Part shown: piece by piece, positions 35,312 to 47,850 of the stretch | Numbering within the stretch: position 1 is the first letter of the stretch | Layout: every line of letters starts with the position of its first letter | From: Melieria omissa | Lineage: Eukaryota; Arthropoda; Insecta; Diptera; Ulidiidae | DNA: 64,000 bases | Direction: 5' to 3' | NCBI GenBank assembly: GCA_963971225.1 | Contig: OZ020268.1 | Coordinates: forward strand, 38,013,348-38,077,347 | The notes under the pieces: model-generated | Told to the model about the DNA's origin: nothing | The model's database searches: none | Seen by the model: the letters and a program-made list of their open reading frames with translations, nothing else | Translations under genes and position numbers: made by a program

Positions 35312-37062
35312 TTTAAAGGACTGTCGACAATGAGGAATTTCACTGTTTATTCGATCTTTTACAAGAACTTTTATAACTTTTTCCAAGGCCATTACATGTA
35401 AGCGGTTACTTTCAATAACATGTTCCAATGTTAATGCAATGCATTAAGTATTCTAGAATGTAAGCAGTGAAGCTGAGGTTCTCGATTACTTCAGACATCA
35501 TATGTAATCAAAGTTTTTGCTGGGCAGTGAGACGAAATGATCTCTGGTACGTCACAGTGCAAAGGAAATGCACCCAGACAGGTAAAACATTTCTTTGAAT
35601 AACAACAATAACAACTTCTACTGATACTTCTATAGCAATTATAGCTAATTCAATTGAGATTTGTTTATTTTTACACATTTCTTCATTTCTTGTGTTATTT
35701 ATGTTGGCGTACGAGAACAATTGCCACAACTATTGTTAACAACAACAAACAACACAACAATCGACTCGTAATTGCCATTACGTGACTAAACATTATTTAC
35801 ATCGGCCACCGTTGTCGCTGTGCTTCACATTTTGCCGCAATCGCAGTTGTGTTGTAGAACACATAAATTACAACAATAACAGCAACAATAACAATAACAA
35901 TGCGTATTGCTGATAAAATAAACAAAAGCATAATAATAAAGCGCCTGGCGTCTGCATTCGCAGAATTTTCGCATAAGAATTGTGTTTTTGTCATGTGGCA
36001 AACGCATAATTGGCACAAACTTTTAAATACGCAAAACATTTTCATTCACTTCTCTCTAGTTTTGGCCGCACTGTGCTGCTTATTTGCTGCCTTTCATGCG
36101 CTTTAAGCCACTTTAAATAAATCGCGCAAATTTTACGCATTTTCTGCAGTGTCTGAAAGTGCGCTGCAAGCAAAGTTAAGAAAATAATGAGCAAAGGGTG
36201 TTTTCTTATGCGTCTCAGTATTTATGCGCGCATTATTTTGTCTCAGCCAGGCAACCGAACAGACAGTGCGGAGGCATTCAGTGCGCTGCGTATGTGTGTC
36301 TGTGTGTGTAGTTGTGGTTGTATTTTAGCGTTTGCCACACGCGCATTGCAAATATAACCGCAGGTTATAGAAGGAACTAAACCACCACCAGACCAGACCA
36401 AACCCACCATTTACTGGTAGCAACCGAGCAGCAGCAGCCGCATTGAACTAGTTTCAATTTCCATGCAAACAAACAACAGCACTGCCACTGCTACTGCCAC
36501 AACAAGCAGCACAACAGCCAAGGAAAACCCATTACCAACAACAACAACAACAAAAACAACGCACAGAAGAAAAGTAAAAGCGGCAGCTACAAACGAAAGG
36601 GGAGAAATTTATATGGGCGAAAAAAAAAGAAAAGAATTGCATAGCAGCAGTAAAAGCAACACTGGCACTGGAGCGAACAACAATGCGGGGAAACCCCCTC
36701 GGGGTCTGGCTGGCAACACAACCATAACAACCCATGCTTTAAGAGCATTGCAAAAATTCAACGCAAAAGTAGCAGCGAAAATAAGTAAAAATACCTTAAA
36801 GTACTCGACTTGCGCAATGCTGAAGGAAAATGTGTGTGGGAAAAAAAAACTCGTTGCATTCGTGGCCGAAAGCTTCGCGCGAAAATAAATAAACCGCGTA
36901 AGAGGTTGTGGCAGAATATTCTATATAAAACAACTAAGACGCACTTGAAAGATAGAATAAAAAATGTGTTAAAAACTCCTACTTACAACATTTGTAGTTA
37001 AAAAAAAATTATGTATGGATTAGTATTTTTATGACTGGGCAGCTTTTTAAATGACATCATAA
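35312..37062. other. Non-coding stretch with GC-richer low-complexity segment
   Basis: 35,580-36,900 is rich in AAC/ACA/GCA repeats. A 141-codon ATG frame at 36,463-36,888 begins MQTNNSTATATATTSSTTA and is dominated by T, S, N and K. It may be an exon or untranslated leader of an unseen gene, but no domain or partner exon is visible. No gene is supported. Confidence 0.35.
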
Positions 37063-37721
37063 TCTATATACATATAATTGTTTGTCCTTACTGACTGACT
37101 GATTGATTGACTGATTCATCATCGTCATGCACAAACAGCTGAAGCTACAAACATGAAATTCAAATCTTGAAAAATGAACCTTCGCTAAGACTGGATTTTT
37201 AAAAATTTGGGGTCTGAAAGGACAAAACATGGGTTAAGGTGTTGTATGAAGAAACACGATTTATTGGGCCTATTGATTTCAAATTTAGTAAAAACACTTA
37301 AGTGAAAAATAATTCGACACATATAGAATATATGAATAACAAAATTTCGAAATTTCGAAAATAAAAATTTAACGGGGTCAACAATGGATTGAGGGATTGT
37401 ATGAAGAAACTGTAAGAAAAACATAGATTAATGGGCCTATTGATTTCAAACTTGGTGAAAGTACTCTTGGTGAGACATAATTTGACACGTGTTTTTATTT
37501 TTTCGAAAATAAAAATCTGACGGGGTCAACAATGGATAAAAGTTTGTATGGGGAAACATGATAATAATGCGTCAGTTGACATCAAATGTGGTCAAAGCAC
37601 TTTAAATGAGTAATAATTAGATACATAAGTATATTTTCATAAAAATCTGACGTTTAAGCAGAACTTGGTTTACTGACCCATTGAATTCGAACTTGCGTGC
37701 AAAGCCGCAGGGCCCTGCTAG
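37063..37721 (+). mobile_element. Non-autonomous Helitron, 659 bp
   Basis: The 5' end is TCTATATACATATAATTG and the 3' end is a hairpin GCAGGGCCCTGC immediately followed by TAG, so the terminus reads CTAG. The insertion lies between A (37,062) and T (37,722). These are the three Helitron hallmarks: 5' TC, 3' hairpin plus CTRR, and AT target without duplication. The interior carries units related to those at 19,621-21,400. No Rep/helicase is encoded. Confidence 0.8.
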
Positions 37722-40339
37722 TTTATTATAAATCTCAAACACTTTCGAACACCATTCAAATCTTGAAGATATGCTAACAATATTTAATTTTTGTATTACA
37801 TTTTGAATTTGGCAAGTTGCAGTTGAAGAATCCTATATTTGTTATTGTTCTTATTCTTATTCTTATTTTTATCTTACCTTCTAAATCTTTCAAAATTTTC
37901 ACCGCGTATTGTATAGGTTTGATTTCAGCTTGAAAAATTAAACAATTATCGGGAAGTTTAAGGCATTTTCGAATTTCATAAACCAGTATATACTTATATG
38001 CCCGCGCCTACTCCTCCACTGAACTTCGATCTATCTGTGAAGGCTTTGACGCTGTGTTGCCCACTATTCCTCTCGATGGGCCAAAGATCTCTTGACGGAA
38101 ATCTAAAAATCTAAAGATCCTTTCGAAACTCTGTTGTGCTTTAATGTAGTTGGTTTTCATACCACTAATCTCCCATGTTCATATGAATGTTGAGGGTAGA
38201 AAATTATATTGGATGCTCACAAAATCTGAAATCATCCTTTTATGCAGGAACACCGAAAACGAAAAAATATTTTGCATGGGTCGTAAGATTTGAAAAATTA
38301 TTTTGAGGTGCGTTAAAAACTTCCTGGGACGTATTATCCCAGTAGTCCGGAAAGGGTTAAGGCAACATAACAGAGCATAAAAGACATAAGAGAATAAAAA
38401 AATATCAAAAGATAACAATATCCTTTGATTAGGAATTCGTCCAATTGATTCGAGCAATTGTGTTCAACTGTACCGGAAATGTTAAGACATTTTTTAAATT
38501 TCAATTGTGTTCAAAAACTAAGGTTTGCTCGAACATTCCGCGTTTACTTGGGATAACCAGATACAATAAAAAATTCCTAATTGTGGCCTTAATAGGTGCT
38601 GAGAGAATGAAAAAATTCACCGAGACTACAAACAGACAACGGTTGGAAGTTCTCCGAAACAGACCGTTTACTCGGGTCATTCTTTATTAAAAAGGATTAG
38701 TCATCTGCCGTAATCAAATTCATTCCTCCTAAAGATTATATCCTTCATCAACTCAAGTAGAATCTTGTGCTTAATGATCCATAACTTATCTTCACCTATG
38801 GAAGTATGACCTAAAATGCAGCTCCTCGTACAAGACGTATGCCCCATTCTCAAGATATAGCCTACCAGTTTCATTCTTAACGAGATTTAGTAATATGCGG
38901 TGACAACTAAGATTCTAAATTTTCCTTATAATAACCGTCACCCATCTTAAGCACCTCAGGTCTTAACTAAAAAACTACCTGGCTGCCCTACCCAAAGGAT
39001 TTTCTAAGATTAGAAGATGTGCAATTGCTTGTTTCCCATCTTCTTAAATGAAGCTATCCATGTAGTTGTTGAACATACTTTACCCAGTGAAACTACTAAC
39101 ACGAAGTGGCGCCTGTCGTTTCTATGTTTTAATAGCAGCCAGCCATTTTCAGCTTCTTCAGCCTAAGCTAAGAAACTTTTTAGATTTTTTTTTAGATTCC
39201 GCCCTAAAATAATCTGCATTCATCATCTTCTCAGATAAAGCGAGTCTATCTATAAACATAATTGCCGAACATTTTTTTCCGCAATGTAACTTATGAGACA
39301 AACGCCAGGTTTCGGTCGGCAAAAGTCATTATCAGATACACTTTTCGCCAAAACACTCATTCTTTTCTGTTTTAAATGTGTCCTTTGAGACACATCAGAG
39401 TAATTATGTTACTACAGGCGTCTTCTTTGAGTTTAACTTAATGCTTCTAAAGAAAGCAATCAAGCCATTTCTATGTGACCTTGAACTCGTGCTACTGTAA
39501 ATCACACAGTTCGTTGTTATGGTTCTGTGCAAATGGAAAGGATAAGCTTAATTTACCTAAGAAAAATGTTCTACCTTTTAAATGTTGCTGACCCAGGACA
39601 GTCTCAAAGGTAAATTAAGCCAAATGTGTAGCTTTGTTTACTCCTCTTAGTTATTACTGCATATTTACAACCTGTGCTTCTTCAACTGCCGTAGCCCAGT
39701 GATTAGTGCGTTGTTTGAACTAATACAGTGAACGCTGCAGATGAAGCTTCGGCGACAAAAATGTTCAATGCAGAGGTTGGAGGTCAACGGCAAAGAAGAA
39801 GACCGTGACTCTGTCTGTCTGGAATTCATTGAGATATCTATTGTTTAGTAATCCCTCAGTTTGTCATAACTTTTATGCATAAACGCAGGTCACTTTTCTA
39901 GTATGCGTCCTAACTATCTCGCTACGACTTTTGCAGGGCATTTGCACACACTTAACTTCTAACTTTTTGGAGACCCTTTTTGGTAGAGTAAAAAATCCTG
40001 TTCTTAACAATATTATGTGCCGTTACTTTAAAGCTTAAGTCGTTTGAAAAAACAATGCATTGATCAGAACATTCTATGTGCACATGGATTTTGAACTTCT
40101 TTATGACTCAAACTTTTCTTCCATGTGACCACAGATGTAATGTTTGTCGTTGTATTTCCTGATAGTCGATTTTAAATATTTTTGGTTTTGGTTGTAAAAC
40201 TATTTTTCTGAAAATCAACTTCACACAGTCTTCCTTCTTCTCAACAAGCGTAATAAATAACTTTACGAAAAATCTGTCACTTATCATCAAAATTAGTCAT
40301 AAATACGAATTTACTTAAATTTCAATTTAAAATCACATG
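37722..40339. other. AT-rich non-coding stretch
   Basis: Only short frames without recognisable domains. A tRNA-like SINE head remnant is noted near 39,688. No gene is supported. Confidence 0.45.
39688..39735 (+). mobile_element. Possible SINE head remnant
   Basis: GCCGTAGCCCAGTGATTAG followed by TGCGTTG resembles the head of the SINE at 15,056-15,387 (GCCGTGGCTCAGTTGGTTAG then TGCGCGG). The A box is degenerate and no B box is visible. A weak call. Confidence 0.3.
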
Positions 40340-41798
40340 TTCAGTGACAATGTTTCCTACTCACCATATCAACAAGACGACTGCCAACTGTTACATGTTG
40401 AATGTTAGATGCCACCTGCTGCGACTCCTGTCACACGCCACACTTGCTGCACTCCAATGCGACTTTGCGGCTGTTCATTGCGATTTCAATCTTTTTCACT
40501 TATTACACTCGATCCACGTGAAAAGCCAAACACAATTATTTCGCACAAGCAGCAGCTACCAGCTGAAAATTCGACACAAAACATGTAAAAACCAAACAAG
40601 TAAATACCGACGGACATGGCGCAACGAATATTTTGAATAATTAAACAACAAACAAACAAACGGTTAACTGGGTGGCGGGAAAATTACACGTTGCCATTGG
40701 GTTTCGTGGTGTGTCATTGCGAAATGGACGAAAATGCAAATGTCATAAAGCGGCAAGCGAAGGAAAAAACATCCGACAGACAGACAGACAGACGGCAGAG
40801 CGAACATGTAACAAGTAACATTTCAACAGCGACTAAAACAAAAGTACGCAACACGAAACCAACAACAACCAAAAACAACGCCAACAAGTTGTAATAGTAG
40901 GTTGTAACAATAAAACTAAAGCAACAACATAAAATAAACCAGATTTTCAACTTAGTGCAAGTAAAAAGCGAGCAGCTAACAACAACAAAAAGCAAAGAGA
41001 AAAACTCGATTTTTCGTTGCGTACTTTTTGCCGTTTCCATATTACAGCCAAACGTGGGGTCGAGAGGGGGCAAGTGGGAGAAACATTGAGTGGCCATCAC
41101 AGGCAAACACGCGCTACAGCGCGAAGAAGAGGAAGCAGCAACATGAGGCACGTAGTTGTTGCGAAATCACTGGCGGCAGGAGGATGAGCCGCCGACTACT
41201 GCTCTGCGCCGAGTTGCATGTTGCAAGCTGCTGCGTGCACAATTTGGCCATAAACAAACGAAAATGCACGTTGCACATTTCGCGAGCATTTTCTTGGCTT
41301 TGCGATTTGTTTGTGTTGTTTCGTTTTGCACATTTTCAATTTTGCCAAGATGCAGCAGCAGAATTTGAAGTTTCCGGTTTGCCGCCGCAAAAGTTGAATT
41401 TGCACACAACAACAAATGCGGCTGCCGTTAACACGTGTCGCATAAAAGCAACAACAAAAACAATTGCAGCAAGTGCAAAAAACTGCCAATGCAATCGAAA
41501 CTATAGCAGAGCAGCGTGCAGTGCTTTGTTGTAGTTTTTATTGTTTTTTTGAAGCCACTGCAACTATGAAAGCAACAACAACACATGAGTCCCCATGCAT
41601 TTTTCCAATGAAACTTGTAGATGAGGTAATATTGAAAAAAAGCAGCAACAGCGAGCAAAACAAAAACGCAAACTGCAGCAGCAGCCACAACAACAACACA
41701 ACCACAATGCAACATAATCAACTGTGCAGATACGACGGCCCGAGCAAACGTACAAACGCCGCCAACCAGTATCTATGCAACGGCAATCAACGGGTGCC
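40340..41798. other. GC-richer CAA/CAG-rich stretch, possible leader or promoter
   Basis: Dense (CAA)n, (CAG)n and ACA-rich sequence gives overlapping low-complexity frames on both strands. This composition is common in fly 5' untranslated leaders and developmental-gene introns. No specific gene can be named. Confidence 0.35.
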
Positions 41799-42053
41799 AT
41801 GAGTGGAAAAGAGATGGCTGAATCGAATGCACCCTACACACACACACACACACACGTAGACTCACCAACACCGGCACGCCAAGAGTTATGGGCAAAGTGC
41901 GAGTATCTGCAGAATGCAGCAATTGCAGGCGACCGCGAAAAATCCAAAGCACAGACGACAACCAAGAAGAAGAAGAAGAAAGTCAAACGAGCAACAACAA
42001 CAACAACTCCAGCCAGCGCCAGACAAACCCAAACACAAATCAAAACAGAAAAA
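41799..42053 (+). CDS. Candidate first coding exon, 85 codons, unknown
   Basis: It starts MSGKEMAESNAPY, runs through a (CA)n-encoded THTHTH stretch into PTPARQELWAKCEYLQNAAI and a basic KKKKKKVKRA segment, and reaches AAA/GTAAGC, a plausible donor in phase 0 at 42,053-42,054. If unspliced it stops at 42,069-42,071. The middle (QELWAKCEYLQNAAIAGDRE) is not low-complexity, unlike its surroundings. There is no partner exon and no recognised domain, so this is only a candidate. Confidence 0.2.
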
Positions 42054-42071
42054 GTAAGCAAATCAAGTTAA

Positions 42072-44394
42072 AAGAAACAAAAACAAACCAAAAAACCTGC
42101 AGTAAATAAGCGCGAAAGTAAAAAATAAGCTGCAAGAAGATGAAAAAAGCAACGAAAAACGTGTAAATTACGCGGCGGCAGTGTTGAAAAGCATGCCAAG
42201 GGAATAAGAAGAAGACACACCACAGACAAGCAGGCGGCGAAGCGATTTGAAAAATCCCCCCAAATACGCAACAACAACAACAAGTGTGCACTAACAATGG
42301 CCACCAGCAAAGCGCCGCGCCAACGAAATGGAAAATGTAAAAGGCCAGCGTCGCGTTCAAGCGCCGAAATAAGCGCTGCTGCTGCACAAACTAAACCGAT
42401 GCTGGCACTAAACATGGAGCACAACAACAACAACACTGCGCCAAAAAACTACAACTCATAATTGCCATTTAAGCGATTGTAGCCGAACACGATGCTTAAC
42501 AACCTTTTGGTTTTTTTTTTTGTTAATTTTTTAATTGATTTTAAATTAAATTCACCCACATTTCTTTCAGTGACCATTAATAATTTCACTCAATTAACAC
42601 TGCACTTTGAAATTGGTTTTCAATTTTGTTTTGGTCTAATTTGATTGCATTCACTGTGAGCGATTGAATGAAATTTACATATGCAGATTTTTCACTTTTC
42701 GTTTCTTGTTTTATTTTAGGTCATTTACTTTTATTTGAAACTCTTTTTCTTGTTGCTTCAAGTTTCGATCTATGCGATTTGTCGTATTTTGTTTATTTAT
42801 TGTGAAACGCTTCACTTGATGCGCCACACACAACCGTCGCGCACGCCGAACAAATCACAACTGAAAAAACCCCAAAACAGAAATTGAACTGAAACTGAAC
42901 TGAATCTGAATGCGAATGTGAAACGTTCTGCAGCGCTGTTGTGGCTGCCGAGTGGTAGCCGGCAGTGGCGATAACAGCGCACTTGGGCGAGTACAGAACA
43001 CGAAATTAAGAAGCATTCTCTTTGCTCATGCTCGAAGTAATTCAGCTTTAGTGGCGACTGCAGAAACGTGGGTTTTACCTGCAATCTGAACAATCTGAGT
43101 AGTTAAATAGCTTCGGTGTTGTACTTGAATTCCAGTTTCAGCAGCATTTTTTTACTTTAGAAACAGAACTTACTGAACTGTTATAGTTTAGATACAAAGG
43201 AAACTGGTAGAATGGTAAGGTTTAATTGACGCTGCAGAGTAGTAAAGTCGTAGCAGTGAATACAATTATATATCAGACGTTTAACAGACGATTGGGTACA
43301 ATTGGGTGTTAACCATCAACTTATTTTGCTTCAGTCTGGCAAGTAAAATTTGATCAAAGCAGCAAGCAGTGTTTTGCGTTTTACAACACTAAAAAACACC
43401 TCACTGCAGTCTACAGATACTCGTTGGTTGGGGTAGTACTTAGTGAACGGCATCATGTGGTAAGAAAATTTAAATGAATGCAGCGCGCGATGTAAGTTTT
43501 GAAATTTGATTACAAATTTAGTTTTTGATTAATTTATTATTTTAACTAGCTGACACAATTGAATAACACTGTAATATAATAAATTAATTAATTTATTATA
43601 ATATATTTATATTTACTTTTTTATATTATTGTTTTTTATTTATTTATTTATATTTTTGTACTGAAGTCAACGGATGGATTAGTCAGGCTGCTCAAACAAA
43701 CCAAACCGAGTGACCTCGCATCAAAAGCTGACCTCGAGAAGGCTGTAAATTGAATTATATTATTTAATGTTAGATACAAATTTCTTGTTAGTTTCTTTTC
43801 AAAACTAGTTGCAATGGCAAAAAAAAAATTTAGGCTTCCACTTATTCAAGAAAGCCATTACAAAACAGACAGTAGGACTTCTTGGAAGTATAAAATATCA
43901 GAGCAACTAAATAAGTTTCATAAAAAAGAGGCTGTTGCCTTGTAATGTAAAGACAATGGGCACAAGTGTCACAATGAGCTTCCGAGTGGATCCATTGCAC
44001 AAATTTATCTCAAGCTAACCTATTCTAAAAAATTTGCATTTTCCCTCGTACTTTGGGATTTACTTTGCACTTACTGGTAATACAAAGTTTCCTCGCCAAG
44101 ACCAAATGGTATACACATAGAAGGACGCCAGCAGATAGGGAAAGACTTCGTATTCAAAATTGGAGCGATTCATAATGGATCCAATGGCGTCTCCGAGTGG
44201 AAGTGCTTGCCGCTCTGTCCCCTTCTTTAAACCAACCTAACTAATACAAAATTATGCTCATCGCTGATATTTTCAATATAAGTGCCGGAACTAACCTCAA
44301 AATGGAAGGAACTGATTGTAAGCGCCTCAATAAGTTTCTTAGGGCCGATTTTTCAGTGTTTAAATTCAGATTAAAAGTGGTTTTCTTAAACCTC
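42072..44394. other. Non-coding stretch, AT-rich after 42,480
   Basis: 42,072-42,460 continues the CAA-rich composition. Beyond it the DNA is AT-rich with short frames only. No gene is supported. Confidence 0.4.
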
Positions 44395-44480
44395 GATTAA
44401 ACTTAAATTAAGTTGAGTTTGTTTAAACTTCGTTCAAGTTTGACGTACAAAGTAGATTTCATGTTTAAACTTAGTTTCAG
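44395..44480 (+). repeat. TTTAAACT-rich dispersed repeat, family C copy 2
   Basis: It shares ordered blocks with 26,815-26,892, including TTTAAACTTC, AAGTTTGAC, ATTTCATGTTTAAACTTAG. The LINE fragment begins directly after it. Confidence 0.5.
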
Positions 44481-45390
44481 CGTGGTGGTCTCAGACGGCT
44501 CCAAAACGCTTGAGAAAACAGGAGCGGGGGTATTTGGACCTCGCCTAAGACACTACGAACCTATGGGGAATACACCCAGCATTTTTCAGGCTGAAATAAG
44601 TATATTCTATCAGGCTTTGTGTGAAATTCAACCTCGAACGCGGTTACAGGAACCAAAACATAGTCATCTGCTCATACAGCCAAGCAGCCATGAATGTGCT
44701 AATCTCATATGAGATAACCTCAGGGTTAGTGCTGGAATGCATTAACGCATTGAATGAGCTGGGCATACACAGTCAGGTGAAAATCGTCTGGGTCCCATGA
44801 CACAGGTGGATAGACGAAAACGAGGAGGTGGACAGCCTTCCTAGGACCGCTACGGCCACTGTCCCAATTGGACCAGAGCCTTTCATTGGTCTGGGCAGAA
44901 AACCCTAGCAGAGTCACTAAGACTCGACGAAAGAACCAGGAATTCAGAACACTGGTTCAATGCCCGGGTCTTAGATAATCCAGAATCTTCATTAAGGGAT
45001 ATAACCCTAAATGGAGTGAGGAGTGCCTCAGGCTGAGGAAAACCAGCTTAGACAGATAACCGGACATCTAACTGGACACTGCAGACTGAGAAAACACATG
45101 AATACAATCGGTATAGAACAGGTAAGCATCTGCAGATTTTGCGGAGCTGTAGAGGAAACGCTGGAGCTTATCATACTGCGCTGGGAAGCAGTCTGTCGTA
45201 GCAGGAGGCGATACCTGCGCCAATACTGGCTTGCAGGGGAGAATGTCAAGCACCTGGACCCCCGTGGGTTACTAAGTTTCATTAGGTCGGTGGGTCTAGG
45301 GGATGTTCTCTAACGATATGTAGGATCTGTCAATAGATTAGTAATGAACTCAGTGCAATTAACCTCAAATAAATCTATCTATCTATCCAG
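44481..45390 (+). pseudogene. LOA/I-like LINE 3' fragment, second copy of the 49.8-kb family
   Basis: It reads VVSDGSKTLEKTGAGVFGPR, MGNTPSIFQAE and, later, GHLTGHCRLRKHMNTIGIEQ, VSICRFCGAVEETLELIILRW and IRSVGLGDVL stop (45,311-45,313), the same ordered motifs as 49,828-51,226. Frameshifts and stops between 44,620 and 45,020 kill it. It ends in an (ATCT)n tail near 45,375-45,388. Confidence 0.75.
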
Positions 45391-45992
45391 TTTCAGTTGA
45401 GTTAGTCTCTAAATGATATATTTTCAGCAACCTAGAATCTTTCAGTTTAATTGCTATAATACTTTCTGTGAACTAAAAACTATTCTCTTTTCTAGTGTAA
45501 ACTGCTGGAGAAATATGCATTTGCGAAGGGAAACGTTAAAACAATTTTTCAGCATTCTTTTCTTAGTTAGTTTCCTTTATCACATTGAGATATTTAGAAT
45601 TTATCAGTTTTTAATCTCTTGTACTTCTACTTTCTTGCACTTTCGTATTTCCAAACATTATTCTCATAATAATTCATAATTAAAAAAAAACAACTAACAG
45701 AGACTGTTTTGTTTGTTGAACTTGGTCGTCTCACGAAAAAACTATTTAGGTAATTTTTTTAATTGTTAGGTTGATTACATCAAATTTCGAAATTTGTTCA
45801 CCTATGGTTAGCTTCTCTAACAGCTTCAAATGTTTTAATTAGCAGTTGTAATCAAGTGTTTCCTTCCATGGGAAAGACCCTTATGTCGCTTCATAAATAA
45901 AACATTATCCCTCACAAACGTACAGCAACAAGTGGTCAAAACATGGCTGCATACAATCCAACTGTTACACAGCCACTTACTCCAAGGCGTTC
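45391..45992. other. AT-rich spacer upstream of Cluap1
   Basis: No gene seen. The last part (about 45,850-46,119) is GC-richer and probably holds the Cluap1 promoter and leader. Confidence 0.4.
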
Positions 45993-46005
45993 GTATCCTG
46001 GCAAC
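45993..46005 (-). promoter_or_regulatory. Candidate RFX X-box upstream of Cluap1
   Basis: On the minus strand this reads GTTGCC-A-GGATAC, and on the plus strand GTATCC-T-GGCAAC. One half-site is a perfect match to GTNRCC/RGYAAC and the other is partial, with a 1-bp spacer, the usual X-box architecture. It lies 115 bp before the Cluap1 ATG. Ciliary intraflagellar-transport genes in animals are commonly driven by RFX factors through such sites just upstream of the start. Confidence 0.5.
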
Positions 46006-46119
46006 CTCAATCGGCGTTTGTGGTGTAAACGAAAACCAGCGCGGACCACAACAAAACATTTTGTGCGCAGACAATTTAAAATTACAGTATTTCTTTAAGT
46101 AAAATTTTCAAACTACAAA

Positions 46120-47745
46120 ATGTCGTTCAAGGATGTGCGCGGTAAATTAATAAATTTAATTTTTCCAACTTACTTTCTCCAATAATTCGTTTTTGAATGT
46201 AATTTCTCCAAGATTTCGCCGAGCACCTGAAGCTGCTTGGCTACCCGGAGGTGTTTCCACTGCAGGCACTAGCCACCAACTTTGGCAGTCTGGCCTCGTT
46301 TCACATCGTCGCCGAGGTGCTGCAGTGGCTGGCGCGATTGCTGGAGCCGGGCGCCACACTCAGCGGCAGCGTCGACACCGAAGGCGAACGCATTGTCCTC
46401 ATACGCTCCGCCACCGAGTTCTTTGTGACAAAGTCGGCCATCAAGTTGAATCCGCGCAAGCTGTACGCCGCCTCGGCCGCCACCGCCGCGGAGCTGCAGA
46501 AGATCACGCGCATGCTAATAGCGCCCACGCAGACGGCCGAGGACAAGGACGAGGAGGACAACTATCGCAGTCTGAATCAGGTGGACATTGGCGACAAGAT
46601 GGACGATTTGCGGCGCGCACGCGAACTCTCCTCCGATCTGACACAACGCGGCGCAGCGCTGCACGATCTGCTCTCCAAGGAAATGCTCAACAAGGAGGCG
46701 CGTCTGGCGCAGGCCAATCGTCCCATGGAGCTGGCCTCGGCAGAGCGTACGCTGAAAAATGCCGTTGCCGCTGCGCAGCTGAAGCTGCAGTCGAGTCGCG
46801 CGCAGCTGGAGAATGCACGCGTCGAAATGAATGCGCTCAATTCGAAGCTGCAGCGAAAGCGCGCCGAGCTGGAGCGCACCAAGCAGCGGCTGGAGGCGCT
46901 GCAGAAGATACGGCCTGCGCACATGCAAGAGTTCGAGGAGTGCGAAAAGGAGCTGCAGGAGCTGTTTCACAGGTACTTTCTGCGGCTGCATGTTCGCGAC
47001 GCACTGCGCGCACAGCTCGAGGCGCGCACCAAGCGCTCAACGCCCGTCGCCTCGCCCATACTGCAGAAGCCGGGCGAGTCGTCGATGCCATTCATACCGG
47101 AGGGGCTGATCGAGGACGACGACGAGCAGGACGACGAGGCGGAGCTGGACGGCAGCGGAGTGCTGCGGCGCGGCAATTTCGGGCTCGACAACGAAATACC
47201 GGACATACGCGACGAAGACCTGATGCTGCGCAAGGAACGCGCCGGCGATGCGGTGTTGAGGAAGTCCGACAAGCGGCCTGGCTCGGCCACGTCGCGCACG
47301 GGACGTCCCACAATGGGGCGCAGTCGCAAGGCAATGGCTGGTGCGGCAGCGGAACGGGGCGCCGAAGGCGCTGGCGGTGCTGGAAGCATACTTAGCAATC
47401 GCGCAGCACTGGGTGCCGTCGATGACGACGACAGCTCTTTCGGCAGCTCGGAGAGTGATCTGGACATGGGCGGCATTTTGGGCATGGGAAGAAGCACTGG
47501 CGCTACCGGTGCAGGACCGAGTGCGAGCGTGTTGAGCAACATGGGATCGGAGCTGGGCGCGTTCGGCGATGATGACTGTAAGTTGTGCGCATTGCAGTGT
47601 TCTATGATTTGTTCCATGAATGCTTCTTGTTTCAGTTGATCTCAATTCTATGGATGATATCAGCATTTCGAAAATCACTGGCGAACTGCCACTGCGCCCA
47701 AAGACTGCCAACAAACCTGAACATCACAGTGACGAAGACTTTTAA
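46120..47745 (+). CDS. Cluap1: Clusterin-associated protein 1 homologue (IFT38, IFT-B subunit)
   Basis: Three exons, 46,120-46,141, 46,213-47,577 and 47,636-47,745, with GT-AG introns of 71 and 58 bp, encode 498 aa. The start MSFKDVR matches the conserved first residues of animal CLUAP1 (MSFRDLR), and splicing to DFAEHLKLLGYPEVFPLQAL restores the conserved N-terminal calponin-homology-like domain (about 1-130, with IVAEVLQWLARLLEP, VDTEGERIVLIRSATEF and AIKLNPRKLYAA). A long coiled coil follows (about 135-305), then an acidic, glycine/serine-rich tail ending HHSDEDF, longer than in vertebrates (about 410 aa). CLUAP1/IFT38 is a peripheral subunit of the IFT-B train and is needed for cilium assembly, in flies in sensory neurons. 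It converges on the minus-strand gene at 48,043. Confidence is high for the family and exon structure. Confidence 0.92.
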
Positions 47746-47844
47746 TGCTCCAACGACCGGCGAATTCAAATCAAATCAAGTATTTCGTTTTTCTGATCCC
47801 ACGATAATTTCAAAACATCTACAAAGCTCAGATTTATATTACAT

Positions 47845-47850
47845 TTTATT
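47845..47850 (-). terminator. Candidate polyadenylation signal for the minus-strand gene
   Basis: AATAAA on the minus strand, about 190 bp past the stop of the gene at 48,043. If used, its 3' UTR would lie within about 100 bp of the Cluap1 stop, so the two transcripts may overlap tail to tail. Confidence 0.4.

Noticed and set aside
36463..36888. 141-codon T/S/N/K-rich frame as a gene
   Set aside because: Low-complexity throughout. It may be transcribed leader, but coding cannot be supported.
46301..47714. Several long frames overlapping the Cluap1 main exon (both strands)
   Set aside because: Shadows of a GC-rich coding exon. The Cluap1 frame alone gives conserved motifs and splices correctly.
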